NCBI RefSeq assembly: GCF_013340845.1
Contig: NZ_AP020335.1
Location: 248,001-312,000 of the forward strand
Origin: Hydrogenovibrio marinus
GTDB lineage: Bacteria > Pseudomonadota > Gammaproteobacteria > Thiomicrospirales > Thiomicrospiraceae
DNA length: 64,000 nucleotides
Reading direction: 5' to 3'
Shown: positions 37,016-46,665 of the stretch, one piece after another
Numbering within the stretch: the stretch's first letter is position 1
How the letters are laid out: the number at the start of each line of letters is the position of its first letter
Made by a program: the position numbers and the translations under genes
Notes under the pieces: model-generated
The model's input: only the letters and a program-made list of their open reading frames with translations
What the model was told of the DNA's origin: nothing
Database searches by the model: none

Positions 37016-37521
37016 TCGCTGTCTCGTTCCACCATTTCTTTTTTGTATTTTTGCATGGCGCGAGTGCGCTTCAACCCAGAAAGATGGTCAATAAACAGCT
37101 TGCCGTTCAAGTGATCGATTTCATGCTGGATACATACCGCCAGCAAATCCCTTGCTTCGACTTCAATGATTTTGCCGTCACGGTTCATGCCGCGCACAAG
37201 GATTTCCGAAGGACGATCCACCTTGCCGTAAATGCCAGGAATCGATAAACAGCCTTCTTCCCAGGTGATTTTACCGGCAGATTGGATGATTTCCGGGTTC
37301 ATCAGGGCAAGTGGTTCGTTTTTGGTTTCAGAAACATCGACCACGATTAAACGCTGTTGTACCGCAACTTGCGGCGCAGCTAAACCGATGCCGGGGGCAT
37401 CGTACATGGTGTAAAACATTTCGTCGATCAGCTTGTCGAGATCATCATTCATCTCCGCGATGGGTGCACAGACTTCGCGAAGGCCTTCATCAGGGTAAAG
37501 TACAATGTCGAGCGGTGTCAT
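37012..37521 (-). CDS. def: peptide deformylase
   Basis: 169 residues with all three family motifs: GIGLAAPQ at 44-51, EEGCLSIPG (metal ligand Cys91) and HEIDHLNG (His133, Glu134, His137). It removes the formyl group from new proteins. First gene of the def-fmt-rsmB-DUF4390-ntrY-ntrX-trkA-trkH run, divergent from dprA across a 109-base gap that must hold both promoters. Confidence 0.97.
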   Translation of the reverse strand: MTPLDIVLYPDEGLREVCAPIAEMNDDLDKLIDEMFYTMYDAPGIGLAAPQVAVQQRLIVVDVSETKNEPLALMNPEIIQSAGKITWEEGCLSIPGIYGKVDRPSEILVRGMNRDGKIIEVEARDLLAVCIQHEIDHLNGKLFIDHLSGLKRTRAMQKYKKEMVERDSE

Positions 37522-37630
37522 AATTCGTTATACTAGCTTCTTTTTGCAATTGACGACTATTATAGCCTATTCCTAATTTTGGCGTTATTTTGAGTCGATT
37601 GCGACCTTGTGGAATTGAGTTTCGGTAGAG

Positions 37631-38749
37631 ATGAATCGGACAGGTACTTATCTAAAACTACACTTTGCTAGAGTAAAAGCCACGCAATTGGAGGCGATTC
37701 GCAGCCGTTTCGGATCGCTCGATAAAGCGGTTGAAGCTTCTCAGGCAGAGTGGGAAAAGTCCGGCATATTGACGCAACGTCAGTTGGAACGCTTGTTTGA
37801 CGATGAGCTGTCCGAGCGTCTTCAGCAGGCGGAAGCCTGGGCGCAGCAAGAAAATCATCATATTGTATGCATCGAAGGTGAAGCTTACCCTCCGATGCTG
37901 GCAGAGATTTCTGATCCGCCTATTTTGCTCTATGCGATGGGCAAGGTTGAGCTACTGAGTGACCCGCAAATTGGGATTGTCGGTAGTCGTAATGCGACCA
38001 AATATGGCATCAGCATTGCCAAAGATTTTGCGGAGTACTTTACCAAAGTTGGGATGACGGTTACGAGCGGGTTGGCGAGTGGTATTGATCAAGCCGCACA
38101 TGAAGGTGCATTGCATTCCGAGCGATTTCCCGGCACGACGATTGCGGTGGTAGCGACAGGGTTGGACCGTGTCTATCCGGCATCCAATCGAGACTTGGCG
38201 TATAAAATCAGCCAGGTTGGGGTGTTGGTGTCCGAGTATCCTTTAGGTACCAAACCTTTGGCACATCAGTTTCCGGAGCGGAATCGCATTATTTCCGGGT
38301 TAAGTCTTGGGGTGTTGGTGGTGGAAGCAGCGTTGAAAAGTGGTTCACTCATCACGGCGCGCTTGGCGATGGAGCAGGGGCGTGAGGTATTTGCGGTGCC
38401 AGGTTCCATCAATAGCCCGCATTCCAAAGGTTGCCATCAATTGATTCGCCAAGGTGCAAAATTGGCAGAGTCCGGGCAAGATGTGTTGGAAGATTTGTCT
38501 GGTTTGATCGAGTTGTCATTATCGGATGAATTTACTTCCCTGTCGTCTTCCTTTAATCAGGAAAAAACAGCGGAGAAGCTTTCTGAAGAGGGGCTGCTAA
38601 AGTGGATTGAATACGAACCCATCAGCTTGGATGAACTGTCAGTGCTGAGTAAATGGCCAGTGTCGGAAATCCAAAGTCAGTTGTTGATCCTTGAAGTGAC
38701 TGGGCGTATCGAAGCAATGTCAGCAGGGCGCTGGCGACGGTTGAAATAA
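37631..38749 (+). CDS. dprA: DNA processing protein DprA (natural transformation)
   Basis: 372 residues. The Rossmann-like core has GIVGSRNATKYG, GLASGIDQAAHEGAL, ATGLDRVYPASNRDLA and PLAHQFPERNRIISGLS; the winged-helix domain ends the protein (LLKWIEYEPISLDELS). DprA binds incoming single-stranded DNA and loads RecA during natural transformation. The N-terminal helical region is normal. A near-exact copy of the dispersed repeat lies inside it. It diverges from def, a common order. The ATG is preceded by GGTAGAG. Confidence 0.95.
   Translation: MNRTGTYLKLHFARVKATQLEAIRSRFGSLDKAVEASQAEWEKSGILTQRQLERLFDDELSERLQQAEAWAQQENHHIVCIEGEAYPPMLAEISDPPILLYAMGKVELLSDPQIGIVGSRNATKYGISIAKDFAEYFTKVGMTVTSGLASGIDQAAHEGALHSERFPGTTIAVVATGLDRVYPASNRDLAYKISQVGVLVSEYPLGTKPLAHQFPERNRIISGLSLGVLVVEAALKSGSLITARLAMEQGREVFAVPGSINSPHSKGCHQLIRQGAKLAESGQDVLEDLSGLIELSLSDEFTSLSSSFNQEKTAEKLSEEGLLKWIEYEPISLDELSVLSKWPVSEIQSQLLILEVTGRIEAMSAGRWRRLK
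38204..38222 (+). repeat. dispersed 19-bp repeat, copy 6 (18/19, inside dprA)
   Basis: AAAATCAGCCAGGTTGGGG, one change (T to A). It is read in frame as KISQVG, a different frame from the copies in fmt and the DUF3616-like gene. Confidence 0.65.
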
Positions 38750-38756
38750 TTTTACA

Positions 38757-39662
38757 TTAGAGTTTGCTGGTCACACACACCGCGGTAGTACCATTGTCGG
38801 CGTAACCTAAGGCATCAAAACTGAGCTTGTTTGCCATCATGATGCCACGACCGTGGTTGTCCATTGCTCGTTCGAGAGAGAAGTCCATGTATTTTTCAAA
38901 CTCGAACCCTTTGCCCATGTCTTTAATGCTGATAGTGAGTTTGCCGTCACCTCTGTTTAAATCGACAGTGACGAACTTTTCTCGGTGCTCGCTAGAAGTG
39001 AGCCGGCGCGAAATTTCGTTTTTTAACTCTCCGGTGGCAACAAGCTGGGTTTTTTCGTCGTAAGTGATGCCGAGATTGCCATGCTCAATGGCGTTGACCA
39101 TCAGTTCCAACAGTCCCATGGCGATGGTTTCCGGTTCATTGGTCATCAATGCGAGGAATTGGGCGAGGTTTTTGGCTTCTTTAATAGTTTTGAAAGTGAA
39201 CTGACCGCTTTTCAATAGCGGAGAAGGTTCTTTGATTTCATGTAAAGAGCGGGCGGCTTCACGATAGTTTTCATAGTCTTGTAGTGCCGCTGTGATGAGC
39301 GAAATCAGGGTTTCTTTGGTGATGGGTTTTAGCAAGTAGTAAAACGCACCAAGTTCTAACCCTTTCTGGATGTCTTCTTCACCGGATACGGCTGTTTGCA
39401 GGATAACGGGAATATGCTTGCGATCCGGGTCTTGTTTGAGTTGTTTCAGTAGATCGATACCACTCATCTCCGGCATATTGATGTCGGAAATAATGCACTG
39501 GAAGTGATCCGGAGAGTGGTTGGCAAGAATTTCACTTGCCTGCTTGCCGTTGCGGGCAATGGTTAGCTTGAAAGGCTCATCTTTTAAAAAGAACTCGAGC
39601 AATTTGAGACTGGTCAGTTCATCTTCTACCAGCAATAGGTTTTTTAATTTCATTGAAACCAT
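38757..39662 (-). CDS. receiver domain fused to RsbW-like ATPase domain
   Basis: 301 residues. N-terminal receiver with acidic LLVEDE, phospho-acceptor in CIISDINMPEMSG and the conserved lysine in LLKPITKE. After a helical linker comes a HATPase_c domain: N-box GLLELMVNAIEHGNLG, G1 DMGKGFEF and G2 NHGRGIMMANKL. There is no histidine-phosphorylation domain, so it is not a classical kinase; the ATPase part resembles RsbW-type anti-sigma kinases. An inner ATG at 39653 is an alternative start. No RsbV-like partner or sigma factor gene is next to it. Confidence 0.82.
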   Translation of the reverse strand: MVSMKLKNLLLVEDELTSLKLLEFFLKDEPFKLTIARNGKQASEILANHSPDHFQCIISDINMPEMSGIDLLKQLKQDPDRKHIPVILQTAVSGEEDIQKGLELGAFYYLLKPITKETLISLITAALQDYENYREAARSLHEIKEPSPLLKSGQFTFKTIKEAKNLAQFLALMTNEPETIAMGLLELMVNAIEHGNLGITYDEKTQLVATGELKNEISRRLTSSEHREKFVTVDLNRGDGKLTISIKDMGKGFEFEKYMDFSLERAMDNHGRGIMMANKLSFDALGYADNGTTAVCVTSKL

Positions 39663-39868
39663 GCTTTATTAATAGTGTGCGTTACTTTGATTATATAGAA
39701 TCCCATAGAATTCTACGAGGGCAAAATAAATTGATAAAAAAATCAAATGATTATGATTAAAAGATATTAGAATACGCTATTTTTTTAACGCGCGAATTTA
39801 GATATTGCATTTCAATTTTATTTTTTGCACTCTAATAAAAAGACATCATTTCGAGACACTAAAGTATT

Positions 39869-42307
39869 ATGACAAATCTTGTGATTGTGGAGTCACCGGC
39901 CAAAGCCAAGACGATTGAAAAGTATTTGGGCAAAGGGTTTACCGTACGCTCAAGCTACGGGCATATTCGTGACATCCAGAAAAAAGGTATGGGGATTGAT
40001 ATCCCTAATGGATTTGCTCCGCAATACGAGATTTCTCCAGACAAAAAGAAAACGGTTTCCGAACTGAAAAAATTGGCCAAGACTGCCGAAACGGTTTGGC
40101 TGGCAACGGATGAGGACCGCGAAGGGGAAGCCATCGCATGGCACCTAGCGGAAGCCCTGAACCTGAATGTTGCCGAGACCAAGCGTATTGTTTTTCACGA
40201 AATTACGCAGACCGCGATTCAAAAAGCCATTGCCGAACCTCGTACCGTTGATATGGATTTGGTAGATGCCCAGCAAGCGCGACGCATTCTAGACCGAATC
40301 GTCGGGTTTGAACTGTCGCCTGTATTGTGGAAAAAAATTCGCACCGGGTTGTCGGCGGGGCGTGTGCAATCAGTCGCCGTGCGCTTGATTGTCGAGCGTG
40401 AAAGAGAAATTGATGCGTTTGAATCCGAGTATGTTTTCCGTCTGCAAGGTAAGCTAGGTTTGCTGGATACTCAACAGAACACGGTAGGTGAAGTGGATGT
40501 GAAGCGCAATGCGGCATTCGACACGGAAGAAGAAGCGGAAAGCTTCTTGAAAATGTTGTCGCAAGGTCAGTTGAGTGTTGCCAGCTTGGAAGAAAAGCCT
40601 GCGAAAAAATCGCCAAAACCCCCTTTTACCACGTCGACGCTACAGCAGGAAGCGGCCTCTAAACTGGGTTTTTCCGTTAAGCAAACCATGTCGGTTGCCC
40701 AGCGTTTATATGAGTCTGGGAAAATCACCTATATGCGTACCGACTCGTTGAATTTGTCGGAAGAAGCATTGGCAAGTGCATCGAAAGTGATTGCGAGCCA
40801 ATATGGTGATGCTTTTGTCCATACTCGCCGCTATAAAACCAAAAAAGCCGATGCCCAAGAAGCGCATGAGGCCATTCGTCCGACCGATTTTTCCGTGTCT
40901 GAAGTGTCAGGCGAAAGAAATGAACAACGACTTTACCAATTGATCTGGCGCCGTGCTATAGCTTCGCAAATGGCGGATGCCAGACTGAAACGCACCACTG
41001 TTGAAATCGCCATCTCCAATATGCCGGCGGAAAAGCTAGTAGCCAAAGGCGAGGTCATCGAGTTTGAAGGCTTCCTAAAAGTTTATCAGTTGGACGCTGA
41101 CAATGAAGAAGGTATGTTGCCGCCAATGACTATTGGACAAGCTTTGAGCTTGGGGGCTTTGGTTGTGCGTCAGAGTTACTCTCGAGCACCAGCTCGCTAT
41201 AACGAAGCCAGCTTGGTTCGTACCCTTGAAGAAATGGGGATTGGGCGTCCATCTACCTATGCACCGACCATTGATACCATTCAGGCGCGTGGTTATGTCG
41301 TGAAAGAAGATCGTGAAGGTCAGCCAAGAAATTATCGTCAACTTGAACTGACGGCAGACGGTATTGATGCCGAGACCTTGACCGAGATGGCAGGTAGTGA
41401 GAAGAACAAACTTTTCCCAACCGATATTGCTGGTATCGTTACCGATTTCCTAGTGAAGCACTTCGGTGATGTGTTGGATTATCAGTTCACTGCCCATGTT
41501 GAAGATGAGTTCGATGAAATCGCGCAAGGCAAAGAGTCTTGGCAGCAGATGTTGCAGAATTTCTATCAGCAATTCCACCCAAGAGTGGAAGCCGCTGAAG
41601 ACGTGTCTCGTGAAGAAGCGGGTCAATCGCGTGCATTGGGGAATGACCCGACGACCGGAAAACCGATGTTTGTCAAAATCGGTCGATTCGGTCCTTACGT
41701 GCAATTGGGTGATGGTGAGAATGATGAGAAGCCTACCTTTGCGAGCTTGGTAACTGGGCAAAAAATGGACACCATTAAGCTTGAAGAAGCGTTGGAATTG
41801 TTCAAACTACCTCGTGTGGTTGGCGAAGCGCCGGAAGGTTTTAGTGCTTCTGCCATTGATGGTACCGTTTTCTCAGTAGAAAAAGGTCAGGAAATTATCG
41901 CCAAACAAGGGCCTTTTGGACCTTATTTGGAGTATGGCCCGAAGAAATATGCGCCAATCAAGGGGTTCGATCCTCTGGCGATTACGCTGGAAGAGTCCAT
42001 GGCGTTGATTGAGGCCAAAATCGTAGCGGAAGCGGAAAAAATCGTACGTGTGTTTGAAGGTACGGATGTAGTGATTTTAAAAGGTCGTTGGGGGCCTTAT
42101 ATCACGGATGTGACGACGAAGAAAAATGCGAAGATTGCCAAAACTGAAGACCCTCAAAAGCTGACGTTGGAAGAGTGTCAAAAACGTTTGGACGAAGCGC
42201 CTGAGCCTAAAAAACGTGGGCGTGCTGCAGCGAAGAAAACGACGGCTAAAAAGGCACCTGCGAAAAAAGTGGCGACCAAAAAAGCACCGGCAGCTAAAAA
42301 GTCTTAA
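39869..42307 (+). CDS. topA: DNA topoisomerase I
   Basis: 812 residues. The Toprim domain (VIVESPAKAKTIEKYLG and ATDEDREGEAIAWH) and the type IA core are complete; the active-site tyrosine is in GKITYMRTDSLNLS. It relaxes negative supercoils. The C-terminus lacks the CxxC zinc ribbons of E. coli TopA; instead there are repeats of the GRFGPYVQLG / GPFGPYLEYG / GRWGPYIT type (Toprim C-terminal repeats), then a lysine-alanine tail like that of histone H1. An AT-rich gap of about 206 bases lies upstream. Confidence 0.96.
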   Translation: MTNLVIVESPAKAKTIEKYLGKGFTVRSSYGHIRDIQKKGMGIDIPNGFAPQYEISPDKKKTVSELKKLAKTAETVWLATDEDREGEAIAWHLAEALNLNVAETKRIVFHEITQTAIQKAIAEPRTVDMDLVDAQQARRILDRIVGFELSPVLWKKIRTGLSAGRVQSVAVRLIVEREREIDAFESEYVFRLQGKLGLLDTQQNTVGEVDVKRNAAFDTEEEAESFLKMLSQGQLSVASLEEKPAKKSPKPPFTTSTLQQEAASKLGFSVKQTMSVAQRLYESGKITYMRTDSLNLSEEALASASKVIASQYGDAFVHTRRYKTKKADAQEAHEAIRPTDFSVSEVSGERNEQRLYQLIWRRAIASQMADARLKRTTVEIAISNMPAEKLVAKGEVIEFEGFLKVYQLDADNEEGMLPPMTIGQALSLGALVVRQSYSRAPARYNEASLVRTLEEMGIGRPSTYAPTIDTIQARGYVVKEDREGQPRNYRQLELTADGIDAETLTEMAGSEKNKLFPTDIAGIVTDFLVKHFGDVLDYQFTAHVEDEFDEIAQGKESWQQMLQNFYQQFHPRVEAAEDVSREEAGQSRALGNDPTTGKPMFVKIGRFGPYVQLGDGENDEKPTFASLVTGQKMDTIKLEEALELFKLPRVVGEAPEGFSASAIDGTVFSVEKGQEIIAKQGPFGPYLEYGPKKYAPIKGFDPLAITLEESMALIEAKIVAEAEKIVRVFEGTDVVILKGRWGPYITDVTTKKNAKIAKTEDPQKLTLEECQKRLDEAPEPKKRGRAAAKKTTAKKAPAKKVATKKAPAAKKS

Positions 42308-42339
42308 GTTTGTTCAAGCGCTACCTAATGTGATAAAAG

Positions 42340-43878
42340 CTACTGTAGCGTTTGACGGATGTCATCCGGGTCGAAAATGCGGTGCTGGCCTTTACCGGAT
42401 TTCTTCGCTTCATACATGGCAAGATCGGCGTTTTGCAACAATTCCGTTTGTGTTGCGCCGTGGTCAGGGTAAATTGCCATACCGATACTAGAGCCGATAT
42501 TGACTTGGTGTTCGCCAAGATTAAAAGGTTTTTCTAAAAGCTTGTTCAGATGTTGTCCAACTTGCTCCAGTTGTTCCTTGCTGGTGTGCGCTCTACAGAG
42601 TATGACAAACTCATCCCCTCCTACACGCGCCAGAATCGTATCTTGAGCGATTTGGTCAGAAATCAGTTCACTCACTGAACGAAGTAATGAGTCTCCCACG
42701 CCGTGACCCAAAGTGTCGTTGATGGTTTTAAAATTGTCCAAATCTAAGAACATCACGGTGAATTTTTCGTCTTTGTGTTTCACCTCATCTAGCAGGTTTT
42801 CTAAAGCGTTGTAGAAGAAATTTCGATTGGGCAGCCCAGTCACCATGTCGGTATGTGCAAGGTGGTCAAGCTCCATTTGAGTTGCCTTCAATTGGGTGAT
42901 GTCGGTATAGACCATGGTGTAGTGAATGTTATCGGTTGTCTGATGGTGCACCCTGTGGACATCCACTAAGCTGGCTCTTGCCAGGCGACCATTAGTGTGG
43001 TGCAGTAGGAGTTCTCCACGCCATTCATCGCTTTCTTCCAGTTTACCGATGATATCAATGGCTGGAGCATCCTGAAGATTGTCCAAAAGGATTCTCAAAT
43101 TCAGTTGTTTCAGTTCATCTTCGGAAAATCCAAGTGACTTGTGGAAAGCAGGATTGGTACGGATAAAATTTAATTTTGCATCGGTAATGGCGATGGACTC
43201 ACTGGTCGAATCTAGCAATGTTCTATCTAGTGTCAGCTCTTCTTCGGTCTGCTTTTGTTGGGTGACGTCTAGGCGTACGCAGATCAATCGCTCGATTTCG
43301 CCTTGTGGCGAGAAAATGGTCTGACCTCTGTCGTACACCCAGATATACTCGCCTTCACTATTCATTAATCGATGAACATCTTCATAAACGGTTGATCGGT
43401 TGCTGAGCAGTTTAAGCATCTTTTTCTGTACGGAAGTTTGGTCCGATGGGTGGATGCGTGCTTGCCATGCATGTAAGTCTTGAGGGAAGTCGTGGTTGTG
43501 AAAACCAATCATTTCTTGCCATAAGTCGGAAAAAAAGGCAGTGTTTTTCTTGATATTCCACTCCCAGTAAGCGATTCGGCTACTGTCGAGAATGATAGTT
43601 AGGCGATCTTTTTCTTTCTTATGCGCCTTGCGCATTTTTTTCAGCTCAAGTTGATTCGCTTCATTTTGTTGAATAAGTTTTTGCGACGTAACTTGGTAAG
43701 CTCGATAGCTCAGGGCAAAAGCCACTAGTAAGATCAGGTTGGAATATTGGGTAAAAGAGGTAAAAGGGTTTTCGATGTCGAAAATCTTTTCGGGCAGCCA
43801 AGACATCGCAGCAATCAAAATTGATAGGACGATCAGTGTCAGGACGAACTTATTTTGTGTCTTGGTCGTTTGCGGCAT
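42340..43878 (-). CDS. membrane-anchored PAS-GGDEF diguanylate cyclase
   Basis: 512 residues. Two N-terminal membrane helices (FVLTLIVLSILIAAMSWL; LILLVAFALSYRAY), a coiled-coil, two PAS domains (YWEWNIKKNTAFFSDLWQEM and ITDAKLNFIRTNPAFHKSLG), then GGDEF with the intact motif ARVGGDEFVIL and the typical GMAIYPDHG ending. There is no EAL domain, so it should only make c-di-GMP. GGAAA precedes the ATG. It is convergent with topA. Confidence 0.9.
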   Translation of the reverse strand: MPQTTKTQNKFVLTLIVLSILIAAMSWLPEKIFDIENPFTSFTQYSNLILLVAFALSYRAYQVTSQKLIQQNEANQLELKKMRKAHKKEKDRLTIILDSSRIAYWEWNIKKNTAFFSDLWQEMIGFHNHDFPQDLHAWQARIHPSDQTSVQKKMLKLLSNRSTVYEDVHRLMNSEGEYIWVYDRGQTIFSPQGEIERLICVRLDVTQQKQTEEELTLDRTLLDSTSESIAITDAKLNFIRTNPAFHKSLGFSEDELKQLNLRILLDNLQDAPAIDIIGKLEESDEWRGELLLHHTNGRLARASLVDVHRVHHQTTDNIHYTMVYTDITQLKATQMELDHLAHTDMVTGLPNRNFFYNALENLLDEVKHKDEKFTVMFLDLDNFKTINDTLGHGVGDSLLRSVSELISDQIAQDTILARVGGDEFVILCRAHTSKEQLEQVGQHLNKLLEKPFNLGEHQVNIGSSIGMAIYPDHGATQTELLQNADLAMYEAKKSGKGQHRIFDPDDIRQTLQ

Positions 43879-44136
43879 TGCATTTGGTTTCCGTTCTGGA
43901 AAAAGACAGACTCCTTCCTTTACTGGGCAGAGTATAGCGAGTTTTCATGAAGGAATATAATTTAACTTAATGAAACTACTATAAAAATTATTGATATTAA
44001 TGGAGTGTTTTGTAAGCGTTTTTTCGGATCAAAAGCGTGAAATTCTTGCAGTAGTAACGAATTTAGCCGCATTTCAATCGGCTATTTTGAGTAAAATATC
44101 GACTAATTTTTGATAGAGATTTTATAGAGTTGTCCC

Positions 44137-45918
44137 ATGAAGCAACAGGTAATCGAATTACTGATTCAAGTCGTTGATACTTTAAAGCAAACAGGCGTCC
44201 TGCCGGAAGATGCCCATCCGAATATTCACTTGGAAAACACCAAAGACAAGTCGCATGGTGATTTCGCCACCAACTTGGCGATGATGTTGACCAAGCTTGT
44301 CGGCAAGCCGCCTAGAGAGGTCGCTAATCTGATTATCGAGGCGTTACCGGCATCTGATGTGGTGGAAAAGGTAGAAATCGCGGGCCCTGGGTTCATCAAC
44401 TTTTTCGTTCAGGAAACGGCGAAGTTCGATGTTGTGGCAGACGTTTTGGCAAAAGGGGACACCTTCGGTAAATGTGATGTCGGTAATGGACGCTCGGTAC
44501 TGCTGGAGTATGTTTCCGCCAACCCAACAGGGCCTTTGCATGTTGGGCATGGTCGTGGTGCGGCTTATGGGGCAAGTGTCGCCAATGTATTGTCGGAAGC
44601 TGGTTATAACGTTTCGCGAGAATACTATGTGAATGATGCCGGACGTCAAATGGATATTCTGGCAGCATCAACCTGGTTGCGTTATTTGCAGCAGGTTGGT
44701 GAAACATTGAAGTTCCCGAGCAACGGTTATCAGGGCGACTACATTATCGAGATAGCACAGGAGTTGGTGCATCAGCACGGAGAAGCCTTTAAGGTGGAAG
44801 CAAGTGACGTGTTCGATGGCGTTGCAGCTGATGAAGTCAAGGATGCAGAAGGTAATGTTGTCTCCGGCGACAAAGAAGAGCATATCGATGATTTGATCAT
44901 GAAAGCGAAAAGCCTGTTGGGTGCTGACAAATATGAAATCGTCTTCCAGCAAGCACTAACTGTTATTTTGTCTGATATCCGTGAAGACTTGGGTGAGTTT
45001 GGTGTGGAATTCGATAACTGGTTCTCCGAGCGTTCGCTGATGGATTCTGGTGTGATTGATGCTGCATTGGAAAAATTGCAGGCTGCCGGTAAAGTCTATG
45101 AGCAGAATGGTGCCTTGTGGTTTAAATCAACCGAATATGGTGACGAGAAAGATCGCGTTGTCGTCCGTGATAATGGCTTGAAAACCTATTTTGCATCGGA
45201 TATCGCTTACCACTTCAATAAGCTTGAGCGTGGATTTGATGTGTTGATTGATATTTGGGGTTCCGACCACCACGGTTATGTTCCGCGTGTCAAAGCGGCG
45301 ATGCAGGCAATGGATACCAATCCAGATGCCTTGGAAGTCTTGTTGGTTCAGTTTGCGATTTTGTATCGTGGAGGCGAAAAGCTGGCGATGTCCACGCGTT
45401 CCGGTCAGTTTGTGACCTTGCGTGAGTTAAGAGAAGAGGTTGGTTCGGATGCGGCGCGTTTTTTCTACGTACAGCGTAAGTCGGAGCAGCACATGGACTT
45501 TGATTTGGATTTGGCAAAATCCCAATCCAACGACAATCCGGTTTACTACATCCAATATGCCCATGCGCGTATTTGCCGTGTATTTGAGCAGGCGCAGGAA
45601 AAAGGCTATTCGGTCGTTATTGACCCCAACCTGGCGGATTTTACATTGCTGACATCAGAGCACGAAACCGATTTGGCAACGCAGTTGGCGAAGTACCCTG
45701 AAGTGATTGCACGTGCAGCGCAGGCTTATGAGCCTCATCAAGTCGCTTATTACTTGAAAGACTTGGCGAATGGCCTTCATTCCTATTACAACGCGTGTCA
45801 GTTTGTGGTGGAAGATGATGCTTTGCGTCAATCTCGACTCGTGTTGATTGCTGCCGTTAGACAAGTATTGAGAAACGGTTTGAGACTATTGGGCGTGTCC
45901 GCGCCACAAAGTATGTAA
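44137..45918 (+). CDS. argS: arginyl-tRNA synthetase
   Basis: 593 residues. N-terminal Add-1 domain for tRNA, class I catalytic core with the HIGH-type motif ANPTGPLHVGHGRGA, and the KMSKS equivalent weakly kept (GEKLAMSTRSGQFV), as usual for ArgRS. The DALR anticodon-binding domain ends the protein. A copy of the dispersed repeat lies in the DALR-proximal part, read as DPNLADF. The next gene, a SPOR protein, begins ten bases on. argS followed by a SPOR gene is common in gammaproteobacteria. Confidence 0.97.
   Translation: MKQQVIELLIQVVDTLKQTGVLPEDAHPNIHLENTKDKSHGDFATNLAMMLTKLVGKPPREVANLIIEALPASDVVEKVEIAGPGFINFFVQETAKFDVVADVLAKGDTFGKCDVGNGRSVLLEYVSANPTGPLHVGHGRGAAYGASVANVLSEAGYNVSREYYVNDAGRQMDILAASTWLRYLQQVGETLKFPSNGYQGDYIIEIAQELVHQHGEAFKVEASDVFDGVAADEVKDAEGNVVSGDKEEHIDDLIMKAKSLLGADKYEIVFQQALTVILSDIREDLGEFGVEFDNWFSERSLMDSGVIDAALEKLQAAGKVYEQNGALWFKSTEYGDEKDRVVVRDNGLKTYFASDIAYHFNKLERGFDVLIDIWGSDHHGYVPRVKAAMQAMDTNPDALEVLLVQFAILYRGGEKLAMSTRSGQFVTLRELREEVGSDAARFFYVQRKSEQHMDFDLDLAKSQSNDNPVYYIQYAHARICRVFEQAQEKGYSVVIDPNLADFTLLTSEHETDLATQLAKYPEVIARAAQAYEPHQVAYYLKDLANGLHSYYNACQFVVEDDALRQSRLVLIAAVRQVLRNGLRLLGVSAPQSM
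45624..45642 (-). repeat. dispersed 19-bp repeat, copy 7 (18/19, inside argS)
   Basis: On the minus strand AAAATCCGCCAGGTTGGGG, one change (T to C). Here the gene runs opposite to the motif and reads it as PNLADF. Confidence 0.7.
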
Positions 45919-45928
45919 TACGCTTTCC

Positions 45929-46660
45929 ATGGCCAGAGATTACAAGCAAAAACACTATATCGCCAAGCAGCCTTATCAGCGACGCTCTCAGGTGGAGGCT
46001 CGTACTGACGAGCCTGTTTCTTCACCTATGAAATGGGTGTGGTTGATGGCATTGGTTGTGACGGTAGGCTTGCTGGGTGGTTTTTTTGTCGTTCAACATT
46101 TCGCCGATAAAGGCGTGAAGTCGAACGAAACTAAGGCAAGCGGCGCTAATGCAGCGTTGGTGGTGAGCGAAAAAACAGAAGATATCAAAAAAGAACCGGT
46201 TGCAAAATCTGCTGAGAAAAAAGTCTTTGAAGCGACGGTGGTTGAAAAACCGGCAGATAATGATCCTAAGATTCACTATAGTTTTTATCAGGGATTGGCA
46301 AAAACTGAAGTGGTGGTCAATGCAGAACCCATCTCAATCGAATTACCAGCACCATACTACATTCAAGCAGGTACTTTCACAGAAGCAGATGCTGCACTAA
46401 AAGAACAGAAGCGTTTGGCTGGGTATGATCAGGTGCTTCAAGTGACCAGTATTCAGTCTAGAGGTAAAACCTATTACCGTTTGCGTTTGGGGCCTTTTAC
46501 CGATCGATTGGTGATGAACCGCAAGCGAAATGAGTTGAGAAAGCTGGGGGTGGATACTTTGTTGATTCGCGCTAAGCAAACCAGTGATCCCCAAGCGGAT
46601 AAAGACGCTAAATCCGCTGGGAATCAATCAGAGGCGGATGCCTCTTCCGATAGTCAGTAA
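45929..46660 (+). CDS. SPOR domain cell-division/peptidoglycan-binding protein
   Basis: 243 residues. A short basic cytoplasmic part, one membrane helix (WVWLMALVVTVGLLGGFFVV), a charged linker, and a SPOR domain (YYIQAGTFTEADAALKEQKR ... YYRLRLGPFTDRLVMNRKRN). SPOR domains bind denuded glycan at the septum; this topology resembles FtsN. The usual argS-linked SPOR protein is sometimes annotated ftsN, but the essential FtsN N-terminal motif cannot be judged. A polar tail follows the domain. Confidence 0.88.
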   Translation: MARDYKQKHYIAKQPYQRRSQVEARTDEPVSSPMKWVWLMALVVTVGLLGGFFVVQHFADKGVKSNETKASGANAALVVSEKTEDIKKEPVAKSAEKKVFEATVVEKPADNDPKIHYSFYQGLAKTEVVVNAEPISIELPAPYYIQAGTFTEADAALKEQKRLAGYDQVLQVTSIQSRGKTYYRLRLGPFTDRLVMNRKRNELRKLGVDTLLIRAKQTSDPQADKDAKSAGNQSEADASSDSQ

Positions 46661-46665
46661 GTGCG

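Noticed and set aside
42319-42350. CGCTAC / GTAGCG pair as terminator between topA and the next gene
   Set aside because: Long loop, weak stem, no T-run, and it enters the coding end of the convergent gene.
44064-44084. Stem TAGCCG / CGGCTA upstream of argS
   Set aside because: Six pairs with a nine-base loop in a divergent promoter gap; too weak to call a terminator or leader without more data.
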